DNA of 64,000 nucleotides from assembly GCA_965242855.1 (NCBI GenBank), contig OZ251509.1, positions 558,001-622,000 of the forward strand, written 5' to 3'. Below the pieces are notes generated by a model that saw only the letters and a list, made by a program, of their open reading frames with translations, had not been told where the DNA came from and searched no databases. The position numbers and the translations under genes are program-made. Positions within the stretch are counted from its first letter, which is position 1, and every line of letters begins with the position of its first letter. Below are positions 36,063 through 44,680 of the stretch, one piece after another. Origin of the DNA: WTGU01 sp965242855 (GTDB lineage Bacteria; Pseudomonadota; Alphaproteobacteria; UBA828).

Positions 36063-36731
36063 TCAGGCCGCGTCGGGGACCGGGAGACGGGAAGCGATGC
36101 CGCTCTCGCGAAGGCAGGCGAGGGTGCGGCCCTCGACCGGCGCGGCGAGGAACGCGCGCAGATCGTCCGGCGCGTCGATATCCAGCCCGAGGCCGGGGAG
36201 GCGAACGACCCGGGGCGCGATGCCGCGCGCCCGCGCCGCGTCGCGGTGGCGCGGAAAGCTTTCCCCGCCGAACGCGAAGGGCAGTATGTCGGGCGGCGAG
36301 CAGAGCACGCAATTGGTGCCGCGCCGGTCGTGCGCCGGCACCAGGGTCACCGCCGGCGCCCGCCCGTGGGCGCGCAGGACCGACTCGATTTCCGCGACGC
36401 GCGCCGCCGGGACATCGCCCGGGACTTGAAGCAGGCCGTCCACCCCGGCGTCGGCGAGCGCCCCGGCCGCCCTGGTCACGGCGGCCGTCTGGCCAGCGTT
36501 CGCGGGTTCGTCCAGCACCCGCGCCCGGTAGCGCCCGGCCAGCACCCGCGCCTCCGCGTCGCGCGTCACGACGACGATCTCGGACAGAGCGGACACCCGC
36601 GACAGGGTCTCCAGCACGTCCTCGACCATCGCCCGGCAGAGCGCCCGGCGCTCCGCCCCGGACAGGAAGCCCGACAGCCGCTGCTTGGCGCAGTCGAGGT
36701 CCTTGACCGGAAGGACCGCCCCGATCGTCAC
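36063..36731 (-). CDS. cofC: CofC-type nucleotidyltransferase (F420 biosynthesis)
   Basis: 222 aa from GTG 36731. The N-terminal VLPVKDLDCAKQRLSGFLS is the CofC/FbiD signature of guanylyltransferases that activate 2-phospholactate, phosphoenolpyruvate or 3-phosphoglycerate for attachment to FO. Next come VVVTRDAEA and LLQVPGDVP, parts of the MobA-like fold. It is directly upstream of fbiC on the same strand. CofD and CofE homologues are not in the window. Confidence 0.9.
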   Translation of the reverse strand: MTIGAVLPVKDLDCAKQRLSGFLSGAERRALCRAMVEDVLETLSRVSALSEIVVVTRDAEARVLAGRYRARVLDEPANAGQTAAVTRAAGALADAGVDGLLQVPGDVPAARVAEIESVLRAHGRAPAVTLVPAHDRRGTNCVLCSPPDILPFAFGGESFPRHRDAARARGIAPRVVRLPGLGLDIDAPDDLRAFLAAPVEGRTLACLRESGIASRLPVPDAA

Positions 36732-37314
36732 GTCGTTCTCCCGTGAGGCCGATCCCCGCCGGCCACCCCGCATCCCGCCGGCGACGCTAGGAAAAAGGCC
36801 CGGGGCTGTCAAACCCGCCGGCAGGTCATGGCGGCGCCGCCCGCTCGCCCGCCACCTCGATCGTGTCGGCGTCGATGACGCAGCCGGCGATCAGGGCGGC
36901 GACGGAGAAGACCACGATGGAGACACGGGAGCCGCTCCCGCCGCGCGTGGGGAGCGAGAGAAGGTTTTCCGCGGCCGGCGAAGCCCCAGGATACTTTCCG
37001 GCTCCGTGCATCCCGTTCCCCCATGCGGTCGCCACGGTGCCGACGGATGCCGGGCCGTTGCAGGCGACACGCGGGTAACGTGGAAGCCTCGCCTGTTCGC
37101 CGGGCATGGGCGGCCAGACCCAAGCCGGATCGAGGGCTGTTCCATTCAGCAGGCGACCCGACGGAGTGAAACCCCGGTGTTGCTTGCGGGGAAAACTCCG
37201 GCAGGCGGGTGAGGGCTGGTCAAGGAAGCGCGCCCGGGCCGCTCCCGACGCTTCCGGAGCGGGCGGGGGTGGTTTTCATGGCGCGCCGTGCGGCCCGGGG
37301 AAGCGCCCCGTCGA
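36732..37314. other. 583-bp stretch without a supported intact gene
   Basis: Short frames exist on both strands but none has family-like sequence over its length. On the minus strand, about 36830-36925 reads SIVVFSVAALIAGCVIDADTIEVAGER, which resembles the signal peptide plus first strand of a thermonuclease (SNase) and then stops, so it may be a remnant. Between 37060 and 37230 the plus strand has several GC-rich inverted segments and GTGAAACCCC-like stretches reminiscent of a structured RNA or a decayed group II intron, but this cannot be confirmed by eye. Confidence 0.4.
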
Positions 37315-38076
37315 TCAGTACTGGACTCGCTGGGTGAGGCCGCCGTCCACCACCAGATTGACGCCCGTCGTGAAGCGCGATACCGGGCTCGCGAGGAAGG
37401 CGACCGCCGCCGCCACCTCCTCCGGCGTGCCCATGCGCCCCGTGGGGTTGCGGGCGAGCGCCGCCTCGTACATGTCCGGCGCCTCGCGGCGGCGGCGGTC
37501 CCAGACCCCGCCTTCGAAGAAGATCGTGCCGGGGGAAACGCAGTTCGCCCGGATGCCGCGCCCGGCGAGGGCGTTGGCGAGATTGGAGGTGTAGTTGATC
37601 ACGGCGGCCTTCACCGAATTGTAGGGCCGCACGCCGCCGAAGCTCTCGACTCCGGCGGTGCTGGCCACGGTGACGACCGCGGCGGCGGGCGATTCTTCCA
37701 GATGGGGCATGGCAGCCTCGACCGTCCGCACCGTGCCCAGCAGGTCGATCTCGAAACCGGCCCGCCAGGAGGCTTCGTCCGGAGCGCCGGCCAGCGCGCT
37801 GACGTTGGCCACCACGATGTCGATGCCGCCGAGCCCGTCCGCCATCGCGGCGGTCCAGCGCCGCACCGCCTCGCCGTCCGCGACGTCGGCAGCGGCGCCC
37901 CGGACGGGCAGACCGGCGGCCGTGAAGCGCGCCAGCGCGGCGTCGAGCCGCGCCCCGTCCCGCCCGCAGATGCCGACGCGGCAGCCCTCCCGCGCGAGGC
38001 GCTCGGCAATGGCGCGGCCGATCCCGCGCGTGCCGCCCGTCACCACGGCCTTCCTGCCGGCGAGCTTCAGGTCCAC
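37315..38076 (-). CDS. SDR family oxidoreductase
   Basis: 253 aa from GTG 38076. Cofactor motif TGGTRGIGRA, serine in VASTAGVESFGG and catalytic Tyr-Lys in YNSVKAA; the C-terminus VVDGGLTQRVQY is FabG-like. The start overlaps the last codons of the upstream glycosyltransferase gene by 10 nt, so the two are coupled. The substrate is unknown; a lipid- or sugar-linked step in surface-polymer synthesis is possible. Confidence 0.9.
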   Translation of the reverse strand: MDLKLAGRKAVVTGGTRGIGRAIAERLAREGCRVGICGRDGARLDAALARFTAAGLPVRGAAADVADGEAVRRWTAAMADGLGGIDIVVANVSALAGAPDEASWRAGFEIDLLGTVRTVEAAMPHLEESPAAAVVTVASTAGVESFGGVRPYNSVKAAVINYTSNLANALAGRGIRANCVSPGTIFFEGGVWDRRRREAPDMYEAALARNPTGRMGTPEEVAAAVAFLASPVSRFTTGVNLVVDGGLTQRVQY

Positions 38077-39251
38077 GTCTCTCCGCCTCCGGGGACGCCG
38101 CCGGCGGGCGCGGGCAACAGCTCGCGATAGACCGAGAGAGTCGCCTCGCACATGCCCGCCAGGGAGAAGTTGCGTCGGACGTGGGCGCGCGCGGCGAAGG
38201 CCAGGGCGCCGCGTTCGGCGGCCGTCAGGTCCAGCGCCCGGCGGATCGCCCGCCCGAGCGCCTCGGTGTCGCCGGGCGGCACGAGCCACCCGGTTCCGCC
38301 GTCGCGCACGGTCTCCCGCGCCGCGCCGTGGCCGAACGCGACCACCGGCCGGCCCATGGCCTGCGCCTCCACGGCGATGCGGCCGAACGCCTCGGGGCGA
38401 ATCGAGGCGGAGACCACGACGTCCGCCAGCATGTAGGCCGCCGGCATGTCGCGGCATTCGCCGGTCAGGCGGATGCGGCCCTCCAGGCCGAGTTTCCCGA
38501 TCCGTTGCTCGATCCGGGCGCGATAGGCCTCCCGCCCGCCGCCGCCGACGAGCAGGCAGAAGAAATCCCGGTCGATACGCGCCACCGCCTCGAGCAGCGG
38601 GAGGTGTCCCTTCCACGCCGTCATCCGCGCCGGCAGCACCACCGTCGGGCGGCCGTCCGGCAGGCTCCACGCCCGGGCGAGGGCGGCGATCCGCGCCGGC
38701 CCGACCTGGGTCGGGTCGAACGTCGAAAGGTCGACGCCGCGGGGAACGATCCGGACCTTGCCCGCCTCGACGGCGTAGGTCTCCGCGATGTGCCGGGCGA
38801 TGAAGTCCGAGATCGCGATGACCCGGTCGCCGCGGATCATGACCGCGTTGTAGCGCCGCTTCAGCGGCCCGGCGGCGGCGTAGGTGCCGTGGAACGTCGT
38901 CACGAACGGCAGCCCCGCGCGTCTCGCCGCGAAACGGGCGAGCCAGGCGGGCCAGCGCGAACGGGCGTGGACGAGGTCGACTCCGTTCTCGGCGATGAAA
39001 CGGGCGAGGCGGCGGACGGCGCCCGGCGCCGCCAACGGGTTCCGGCGCCCGACGGGCAGCGCCGCATGCCGCGCGCCGGCGGCCCGCGCCCGCCCCCGGT
39101 CCGCCTCGCTCCCCGTCACGATGAGCGACCGCCAGCCGGCCTCCGCCAGGGCGCGCGCGACGTCGAACGCGCCGCGTTCCATTCCGCCGCCGCCTTCCAG
39201 CCGCGGCAGCACTTGAAGGACCGTGGGCCTTCCGTTAGGTGCGTCGTTCAT
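38067..39251 (-). CDS. Glycosyltransferase family 4 protein
   Basis: 394 aa GT-B fold enzyme. The N-terminal domain starts VLQVLPRLEGGGGMERGA, the glycine-rich acceptor-binding loop. The C-terminal donor-binding domain has the EX7E-type motif PEAFGRIAVEAQAMG. The length is standard for GT4 mannosyl- or glucosyltransferases that build lipopolysaccharide core. The start is ATG 39251; only 17 bp separate it from the divergent hydrolase gene, so their promoters overlap coding sequence. Confidence 0.9.
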   Translation of the reverse strand: MNDAPNGRPTVLQVLPRLEGGGGMERGAFDVARALAEAGWRSLIVTGSEADRGRARAAGARHAALPVGRRNPLAAPGAVRRLARFIAENGVDLVHARSRWPAWLARFAARRAGLPFVTTFHGTYAAAGPLKRRYNAVMIRGDRVIAISDFIARHIAETYAVEAGKVRIVPRGVDLSTFDPTQVGPARIAALARAWSLPDGRPTVVLPARMTAWKGHLPLLEAVARIDRDFFCLLVGGGGREAYRARIEQRIGKLGLEGRIRLTGECRDMPAAYMLADVVVSASIRPEAFGRIAVEAQAMGRPVVAFGHGAARETVRDGGTGWLVPPGDTEALGRAIRRALDLTAAERGALAFAARAHVRRNFSLAGMCEATLSVYRELLPAPAGGVPGGGETWT

Positions 39252-39268
39252 TCGGTCGGAATCGAAAC

Positions 39269-40033
39269 ATGCGGGACTCGCCACCGATCTCGCTGCTGCG
39301 GCGCGCCGACGGCGGCACCATCGCCTACCGCGCGACGGACGGCAAGTCGCCGGGAGTCGTGTTCCTCGGCGGCTTCATGTCGGACATGACCGGCACCAAG
39401 GCATCCGCCCTGGAGGCTCACTGCCGCCGCGCGGGCCGCGGCTTCGTGCGCTTCGACTATTCCGGGCACGGCGCCTCCGACGGCGCCTTCCGGGACGGCA
39501 CCATCGGAGGCTGGCGGGACGACGCGCTCGCCGTGATCGACGCGGCCCGCACGGGGCCGCTGATCCTGGTCGGCTCGAGCATGGGCGGCTGGCTGATGCT
39601 GCTGGCGGCGCTCGCGCGCCCGGAGCGGGTGGCCGGGCTGGTCGGAATCGCGGCCGCGCCGGATTTCACCGAGGACCTCATGTGGGACGAGTTCGACGGC
39701 GAGACGCGCGCGGCCCTCGCGCGGGACGGCGTGGTCGCGCGCCCCTCCGGCCACGGCGAGCCTCCCGGTCCGGTCACCATGCGGCTGATTGAAGAAGCCC
39801 GGCGCCATCTCCTGTTGCGGGGCCCCGTCCCCGTCGCCTGCCCGGTGCATCTCCTGCACGGCATGGCCGACGAGGAGGTGCCGTGGCGGACCGCGTCGCG
39901 GATCGCCGAGGCGGTCGCGAGCGCGGACGTCACCGTCGAGCTGATCAAGGACGGCGACCATCGTCTTTCCCGCACGCGGGACATCGCCCGCCTGTGCGCC
40001 GTCGTCGAGGCGATGGCCGGCGCCGTTAAATGA
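39269..40033 (+). CDS. Alpha/beta hydrolase
   Basis: 254 aa. The nucleophile elbow is GSSMGGW (Ser), the acid is in the HGMADEEVPW segment, and the catalytic His is in DGDHRLS near the C-terminus. The early FVRFDYSGHGASDG motif resembles the palmitoyl-protein thioesterase ABHD10/carboxylesterase group of alphaproteobacteria. No signal peptide. The natural substrate is unknown; an ester or thioester is expected. Confidence 0.88.
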   Translation: MRDSPPISLLRRADGGTIAYRATDGKSPGVVFLGGFMSDMTGTKASALEAHCRRAGRGFVRFDYSGHGASDGAFRDGTIGGWRDDALAVIDAARTGPLILVGSSMGGWLMLLAALARPERVAGLVGIAAAPDFTEDLMWDEFDGETRAALARDGVVARPSGHGEPPGPVTMRLIEEARRHLLLRGPVPVACPVHLLHGMADEEVPWRTASRIAEAVASADVTVELIKDGDHRLSRTRDIARLCAVVEAMAGAVK

Positions 40034-40167
40034 CGGTGGTCGCGCATCGCCGTTGTGCGTTCACACGCGCGGGTGTGCGCGATGCGCCCGGCGGCCCCTT
40101 GCGGCGCGCGCCCCGTCCTCTATTGATTCGTTCCGTGGGGCCGTTCGATCGATCGCGGAGAATGGGA

Positions 40168-40740
40168 ATGCCGGCTACCCGCCTCGTCTGCTTCCTGGCC
40201 GCCGTGGCCTGTGTCGTCGGCGGCGCCATCCCGGCCGGCGCCGCCGACGCGGCCGCGTTGCGCGCCCTCGACCGGCGCGCCGACGGGAGCCCCATCCTCC
40301 GGCTCGTCGTGCCCGACGCGCCTCGGGCGGCGCCCCTCGTCGCCTTCCTGGACGAGGACGGGCGGAAGCGGAGTCTGGCCGATTACCGCGGCACCCCCGC
40401 CGCCGTGCATTTCTGGGCCACGTGGTGCTTCCCGTGTCGCGAGGAAATGCCCCGGATCGACGCCCTTCAGCGTCTGCTCGGGGATGCCGTCGCGATCCTG
40501 CCGCTGTCGGTGGGCCGAGACGCCGCCGTCGCCTTGCGCGCCTACTACGAGGAGCACGGCCTGCGGACCCTGCCCGTGGCGATCGACGAGCGGATGAAGG
40601 CGGCCCGGGCGCTCAAGGTGAACGGCATCCCCACCACCGTCTTCATCGACGACGGTGGGAGGGAGATCGCGCGCGTCCTCGGCGAGCGCGACTGGGACGA
40701 TCCGGCGGTCGCCGGGCTGGTGCGCCGCATCGTCGAATAG
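40168..40740 (+). CDS. TlpA-like thiol:disulfide interchange protein
   Basis: 190 aa from ATG 40168, chosen over ATG 40162 because the GGAG site then has 7-nt spacing. A signal peptide (MPATRLVCFLAAVACVVGGA) sends it to the periplasm. The thioredoxin active site is ATWCFPCREEMP, and the cis-Pro is in VNGIPTTVFID. It reduces disulfides, for example during cytochrome c maturation. The following gene encodes CcdA, which would supply electrons from cytosolic thioredoxin. Confidence 0.9.
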   Translation: MPATRLVCFLAAVACVVGGAIPAGAADAAALRALDRRADGSPILRLVVPDAPRAAPLVAFLDEDGRKRSLADYRGTPAAVHFWATWCFPCREEMPRIDALQRLLGDAVAILPLSVGRDAAVALRAYYEEHGLRTLPVAIDERMKAARALKVNGIPTTVFIDDGGREIARVLGERDWDDPAVAGLVRRIVE

Positions 40741-40771
40741 CCGGCGCGGCGTTTGCAGGGCGCGACCCGAC

Positions 40772-41512
40772 GTGGTGGAACCGTCCGTCATCGGCATCGT
40801 CTCGGCCTTCGCGGCGGGTCTGGTCTCCTTCCTCTCGCCCTGCGTCCTGCCGCTCGTGCCGGGATACGTCTCCTACGTCGCCGGCGGCTCGCTGGAGGAT
40901 CTGAAGACCGACCGCCTCTCACGCCGCCGGCTGGCCGCGCTGGGGCTCGGCCTGTTCTTCGTCCTCGGATTCTCGTCGGTCTTCGTCGCGCTCGGCGCGA
41001 GCGCGAGCGCGGTGGGCACGTTCCTGCTCCAGCACAAGACGGTCTTCGAATATGCCGCCGGTGCCCTGATCGTCGTTTTCGGCCTCTACCTCACCGGCCT
41101 CCTCCGGATACGCGCCTTCGATCGCGAGGCCCGCTTCGCCGGCCGCCTCGAAGGGGGCCGGCCGGCGACGGCCTTCCTGCTCGGCGCCGCCTTCGCCTTC
41201 GGCTGGACGCCCTGCATCGGCCCTGTCCTGGGCGGCATCCTGACGATGACCGCAAGCGCCGCCGGAGTCGGCGAAGGCGTCGCGCTGCTGGCGGTCTATT
41301 CCGCCGGCCTCGGGGTTCCGTTCCTGCTCTCGGCGGCGTTCACCCATCTCCTCCTGCGCCACATGAAGCGCCTCCGCAAAGTGGGGAGGCCGATCCAGAT
41401 CGGCGCCGGCGCCGTCATGGTCGCCATGGGCATCGCCATGGTCACCGGTCATCTGGGTTCCGTCGCCTTCTGGCTGATCGAGGCGTTTCCCGGGCTCGCC
41501 GCTCTCGGTTGA
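40772..41512 (+). CDS. ccdA: Cytochrome c biogenesis protein CcdA
   Basis: 246 aa from GTG 40772. Six predicted transmembrane helices with the two conserved redox cysteines: one in SFLSPCVLPLVPGYVSY and one in FGWTPCIGPVLGG. CcdA moves reducing power across the inner membrane to periplasmic thioredoxin-like partners such as the TlpA-like protein encoded 31 nt upstream. Its 3' end overlaps that of the convergent epimerase gene by 71 nt. Confidence 0.93.
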   Translation: MVEPSVIGIVSAFAAGLVSFLSPCVLPLVPGYVSYVAGGSLEDLKTDRLSRRRLAALGLGLFFVLGFSSVFVALGASASAVGTFLLQHKTVFEYAAGALIVVFGLYLTGLLRIRAFDREARFAGRLEGGRPATAFLLGAAFAFGWTPCIGPVLGGILTMTASAAGVGEGVALLAVYSAGLGVPFLLSAAFTHLLLRHMKRLRKVGRPIQIGAGAVMVAMGIAMVTGHLGSVAFWLIEAFPGLAALG

Positions 41513-42416
41513 GGCCGCCCTCCCCGGCGAGCAGGCCGGCGAGGCCCGCGCGGTAGTTCGGAAACCGCAGATGCACGCCGAGCTCCGTCTTGATCCGGCG
41601 GTTGGAGACCCGGCGGCAGTCGGCGTAGAAGCTCCGCGCCATCGGCGACAGCGCGGCGTCGCTCGGCGGGATCGGGGGCGGCGGCTCCACCCCGAGCAAC
41701 GCGCAGGCGTGGGCGACTACGTCGGCGGCGGGCGCCGGCTCGTCGTCGCATACGTTGTAGATTGCGCCGGGCCTGGGCCGCGCGATCGAGGCGGCCAGCA
41801 CGCCCGCCACGTCGGCGACATGGATGCGCGAGAAGACGTGGCCCGGCTTGTCGATGCGCCTGGCCGTTCCGCGCAGGGCGGCCGCGAGGGCGTTGCGCCC
41901 GGGGCCGTAGATGCCGGCCAGTCGGAAGACCTGCACGGCGATGCCGCGTGATGCGCCGAGCGCCAGCCACGCCTGCTCCGCCGCCGCCCGCCGCCGCCCG
42001 CGTTCGCCGGTCGGTGCCGGCGCCGTCGTCTCGTCCACCCATGCGCCGCCGGTGTCGCCGTAGACGCCGGTGGTCGAGAGATAGCCGATCCATCGCAGGC
42101 CCGGCACGGCCGCGATGTCGGGGCCGTGGCGATCGAAGACCGGATCGCCCCGCGCGTCGGGCGGGACGGAGAGGAGGACGTGCGTCGTGCCCGCGAGGAA
42201 TCGCCGCGCGTCGGCGAGCGGGGTTTCGCGGTCGAACAGGGCGGCCTCGACTCCGGCATCGGCGAGGGCGCCGCGGCGTTCGGGCTCCCGGCAGGTGCCG
42301 GCGAGGGACCACCCCTCCCGCGCGAGCCGCGCGCCGAGAGCGGCGGCGCAGAAGCCGTAGCCGAAGCAGAACAGGCGTCTGCGGCGCCCCGCGGAGTCGG
42401 CCGTGGAGTCGGCCAT
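41442..42416 (-). CDS. NAD-dependent epimerase/dehydratase-like (atypical extended SDR)
   Basis: 324 aa from ATG 42416. The dinucleotide motif is degenerate: CFGYGFCAAALGARLA in place of GXXGXXG. STTGVYGD carries the YG segment and VFRLAGIYGPGRNAL is the YGPGR motif of the SDR_a5-like group of atypical extended SDRs, as in YeeZ. The last about 30 residues are basic and overlap the convergent ccdA 3' end. It is next to queG on the same strand. Function uncertain. Confidence 0.82.
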   Translation of the reverse strand: MADSTADSAGRRRRLFCFGYGFCAAALGARLAREGWSLAGTCREPERRGALADAGVEAALFDRETPLADARRFLAGTTHVLLSVPPDARGDPVFDRHGPDIAAVPGLRWIGYLSTTGVYGDTGGAWVDETTAPAPTGERGRRRAAAEQAWLALGASRGIAVQVFRLAGIYGPGRNALAAALRGTARRIDKPGHVFSRIHVADVAGVLAASIARPRPGAIYNVCDDEPAPAADVVAHACALLGVEPPPPIPPSDAALSPMARSFYADCRRVSNRRIKTELGVHLRFPNYRAGLAGLLAGEGGLNRERRARETPRSARRRRNPDDR

Positions 42417-42430
42417 CGGGCGTCCCGCGT

Positions 42431-43633
42431 TCACGCGCGCGGGTGCGTGCGACGCCATTCGGCTCGCACCGCCGGATCGGCCTCGCCCGGCGCGCGGCGG
42501 CGGCGCAACGCGGCGAAGGCGCCCGGTGCGCGCAGCCGGCCCGCCGCCCAGACGGCCATGGCCCGGACCAGCGGGGAGGGATCGTCGAGCAGCCGCCGGG
42601 CCGCCGGCCAGACGCCCGCGTCGCCGCAATTCCCAAGGGCGATCAGGACGTTGCGTATGAAGCAGTCGCGCCCGATGCGCTTGATCGGGCTGCCCGAAAA
42701 GACCGACCGGAAGGACGCCTCGTCCAGGGCGGCGAGATCGGCGAGCCGGGGTGCGGCCAGCTCCGCCCGCGGCAGGAAGGCGTATTCCGCCGTGCGGCGC
42801 GCGAACTTGTTCCACGGGCAGACGGCCAAGCAGTCGTCGCAACCGTAAATCCTGTTGCCCATGGCCGCCCGAAATTCCGCCGGAATGTGACCCTTGTGCT
42901 CGATGGTCAGGTAGGAGAGGCAGCGTCGCGCGTCGAGCCGGTAGGGGGCCGGGAAGGCGTCCGTGGGGCAGGCTTCCAGGCACCGGCGGCAGGAGCCGCA
43001 GCGGTCGGATTCGGCCGCGTCCGCGGGCAGGTCGAGGGCCGTGAACAATTCGCCGAGGAAGAGCCACGAGCCGTGGCGGCGCGAAACGAGGTTCGTGTGC
43101 TTGCCCTGCCAGCCGAGGCCGGCCCGCGCCGCGAGCGGCTTTTCCATGACCGGCGCGGTGTCCACGAAGAGCTTGACCTCGGTGCGGAAGGTCGCGGCGA
43201 CGAAGCGGGCGAGGCGCTTGAGCCGCCTCTCGAGCACCGCGTGATAGTCGCGCCCCTGCGCGTAGGCGGAAACGACGCCGCGCGTTCGCGCGGCGAGCAG
43301 GCGGAGCGGGTCCCGCCCCGGCCCGTAGTCGAGACCGACGACCACGACGCTCCGCGCCGCCGGCCACAGCGCCTGCGGGGCGGCGCGCCTCTCCGCCGTG
43401 CGCGCGAGCCACGTCATGTCGCCGGCGTAGCCGCGATCGAGGAAGCCACGAAGGCCGGCCGCATCCCCCGGCGCCCCCGCGGTGTGCGCGATCCCGACCG
43501 CCTGGAAGCCGAGCGCGTGCGCGCGGTCCACGATCGCGCGGCGGGCGGCCTGCGGCTCGAAGGTCACGCTCCGCGCTTCCGGCGCATCGGCGTCATCGCG
43601 CCGGGAAAGCCGGAAGAGAAGGACGGACGGCAT
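42431..43633 (-). CDS. queG: Epoxyqueuosine reductase
   Basis: 400 aa cobalamin- and iron-sulfur-dependent enzyme that converts epoxyqueuosine to queuosine in tRNA. Two 4Fe-4S motifs are visible: CGSCRRCLEACPTDAF and CDDCLAVCPWNKFA. A central segment LGWQGKHTNLVSRRHGSWLFLGE is family-typical, and HEAT-like helices form the C-terminus (SPLVRAMAVWAAGRL). Start ATG 43633 has a GGAGAG site; GTG 43567 is possible. The gene lies 14 nt upstream of the epimerase-like gene. Confidence 0.94.
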   Translation of the reverse strand: MPSVLLFRLSRRDDADAPEARSVTFEPQAARRAIVDRAHALGFQAVGIAHTAGAPGDAAGLRGFLDRGYAGDMTWLARTAERRAAPQALWPAARSVVVVGLDYGPGRDPLRLLAARTRGVVSAYAQGRDYHAVLERRLKRLARFVAATFRTEVKLFVDTAPVMEKPLAARAGLGWQGKHTNLVSRRHGSWLFLGELFTALDLPADAAESDRCGSCRRCLEACPTDAFPAPYRLDARRCLSYLTIEHKGHIPAEFRAAMGNRIYGCDDCLAVCPWNKFARRTAEYAFLPRAELAAPRLADLAALDEASFRSVFSGSPIKRIGRDCFIRNVLIALGNCGDAGVWPAARRLLDDPSPLVRAMAVWAAGRLRAPGAFAALRRRRAPGEADPAVRAEWRRTHPRA

Positions 43634-43831
43634 TCATCCGGCTCTCCATATCGGCACATCGGTCCGGGGATCGAGGAAGCATGTTGCCCCGGTCCCCCGG
43701 CTTGACCGCTTCCGGTGCGGCCGTTAGGCGTAGGGGAGCGGCCGCGAGCCGGAGTCGTGCGCGAGGAGCGCCCGCGTTTCCGGCAAACGGCGGCCGCCTG
43801 TCGCATCCGGGAAGGCGGAGAGGAAACCTCG

Positions 43832-44680
43832 TTGCGGACGGCACGGGCCGATGCGGACGCCCTTCCCGCCGCGTCCCCGCCGACCGGGGGCGCTTCCCAG
43901 ATCGCGCTCGCCGTTCGCGACATCGTCCAGGGTGCGCGCACCTTCCACCTGTGGGGGCTGCTCGGCTGGCACGACATACGCCGGCGCTATCGGCGCTCCA
44001 AGCTCGGGCCGTTCTGGCTGACGATCACCATGGGCATTCTGGTGGGGGCGCTGGGCACGCTGTACGGCACGCTGTTCAAGCTCGAAGCCGCCCAGTACGT
44101 GCCCTTCCTCGCGCTCGGCTTCATCGTGTGGGGGCTGCTCCACGGCCTGATCACCGAAGGCTGCGCCGCCTTCGTCGGCGCCGAGAGCATCATCAAGCAG
44201 GCGTGTTTCCCCCGGTCGATCCACGTGTACCGCGTGATCTGGCGCAATCTCGTCATCTTCGCGCACAACGCCATCATTTTCGCCGTCGTTGCCGTCGTCT
44301 TCCCGGTCCGCCCGGGCTGGGCCGGGTTTCTGGCTCTGCCGGGGCTCGTGCTGCTCTGCCTGAACGGCCTGTGGGTCGGGCTGTTGCTCGGCATCGTATC
44401 GGCCCGCTTCCGCGACGTGCCGCCGATCGTCGAAAGCGTCATGCGGATCGCCTTCTTCGTCACGCCGATCATCTGGATGCCGTCTCTCGTGCCCGACCGC
44501 GCCGTGATGCTGGAGATCAATCCCTTCTACCATTTCGTGACCCTGGTGCGGGCGCCCATGTTGGGGGAGGTGCCCGCGCTCGACTCCTGGCTCGTGGTGC
44601 TGGGCATCACGGCCGGCGGCTGGCTGGCGACATTCGCGCTGTTCTGCGGCTACCGCCGGCGGATCGCCTATTGGGTATGA
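43832..44680 (+). CDS. Polysaccharide ABC exporter permease (Wzm/ABC-2 type)
   Basis: 282 aa from TTG 43832, with a GGAGAGG site 8 nt upstream; a longer frame from 43715 has no good site and an unlikely Arg-rich N-terminus. Six transmembrane helices follow the cytoplasmic segment LLGWHDIRRRYRRSKLGPFW, the signature of O-antigen/capsule exporters (Wzm, KpsM). It acts with the ATPase whose start overlaps its stop (ATGA). Confidence 0.9.
   Translation: MRTARADADALPAASPPTGGASQIALAVRDIVQGARTFHLWGLLGWHDIRRRYRRSKLGPFWLTITMGILVGALGTLYGTLFKLEAAQYVPFLALGFIVWGLLHGLITEGCAAFVGAESIIKQACFPRSIHVYRVIWRNLVIFAHNAIIFAVVAVVFPVRPGWAGFLALPGLVLLCLNGLWVGLLLGIVSARFRDVPPIVESVMRIAFFVTPIIWMPSLVPDRAVMLEINPFYHFVTLVRAPMLGEVPALDSWLVVLGITAGGWLATFALFCGYRRRIAYWV

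Noticed and set aside
36826..37107. A 93-codon minus-strand frame as an intact gene
   Set aside because: Only the last about 30 codons look protein-like (thermonuclease-type start) and they stop abruptly; the first 60 lack family features.
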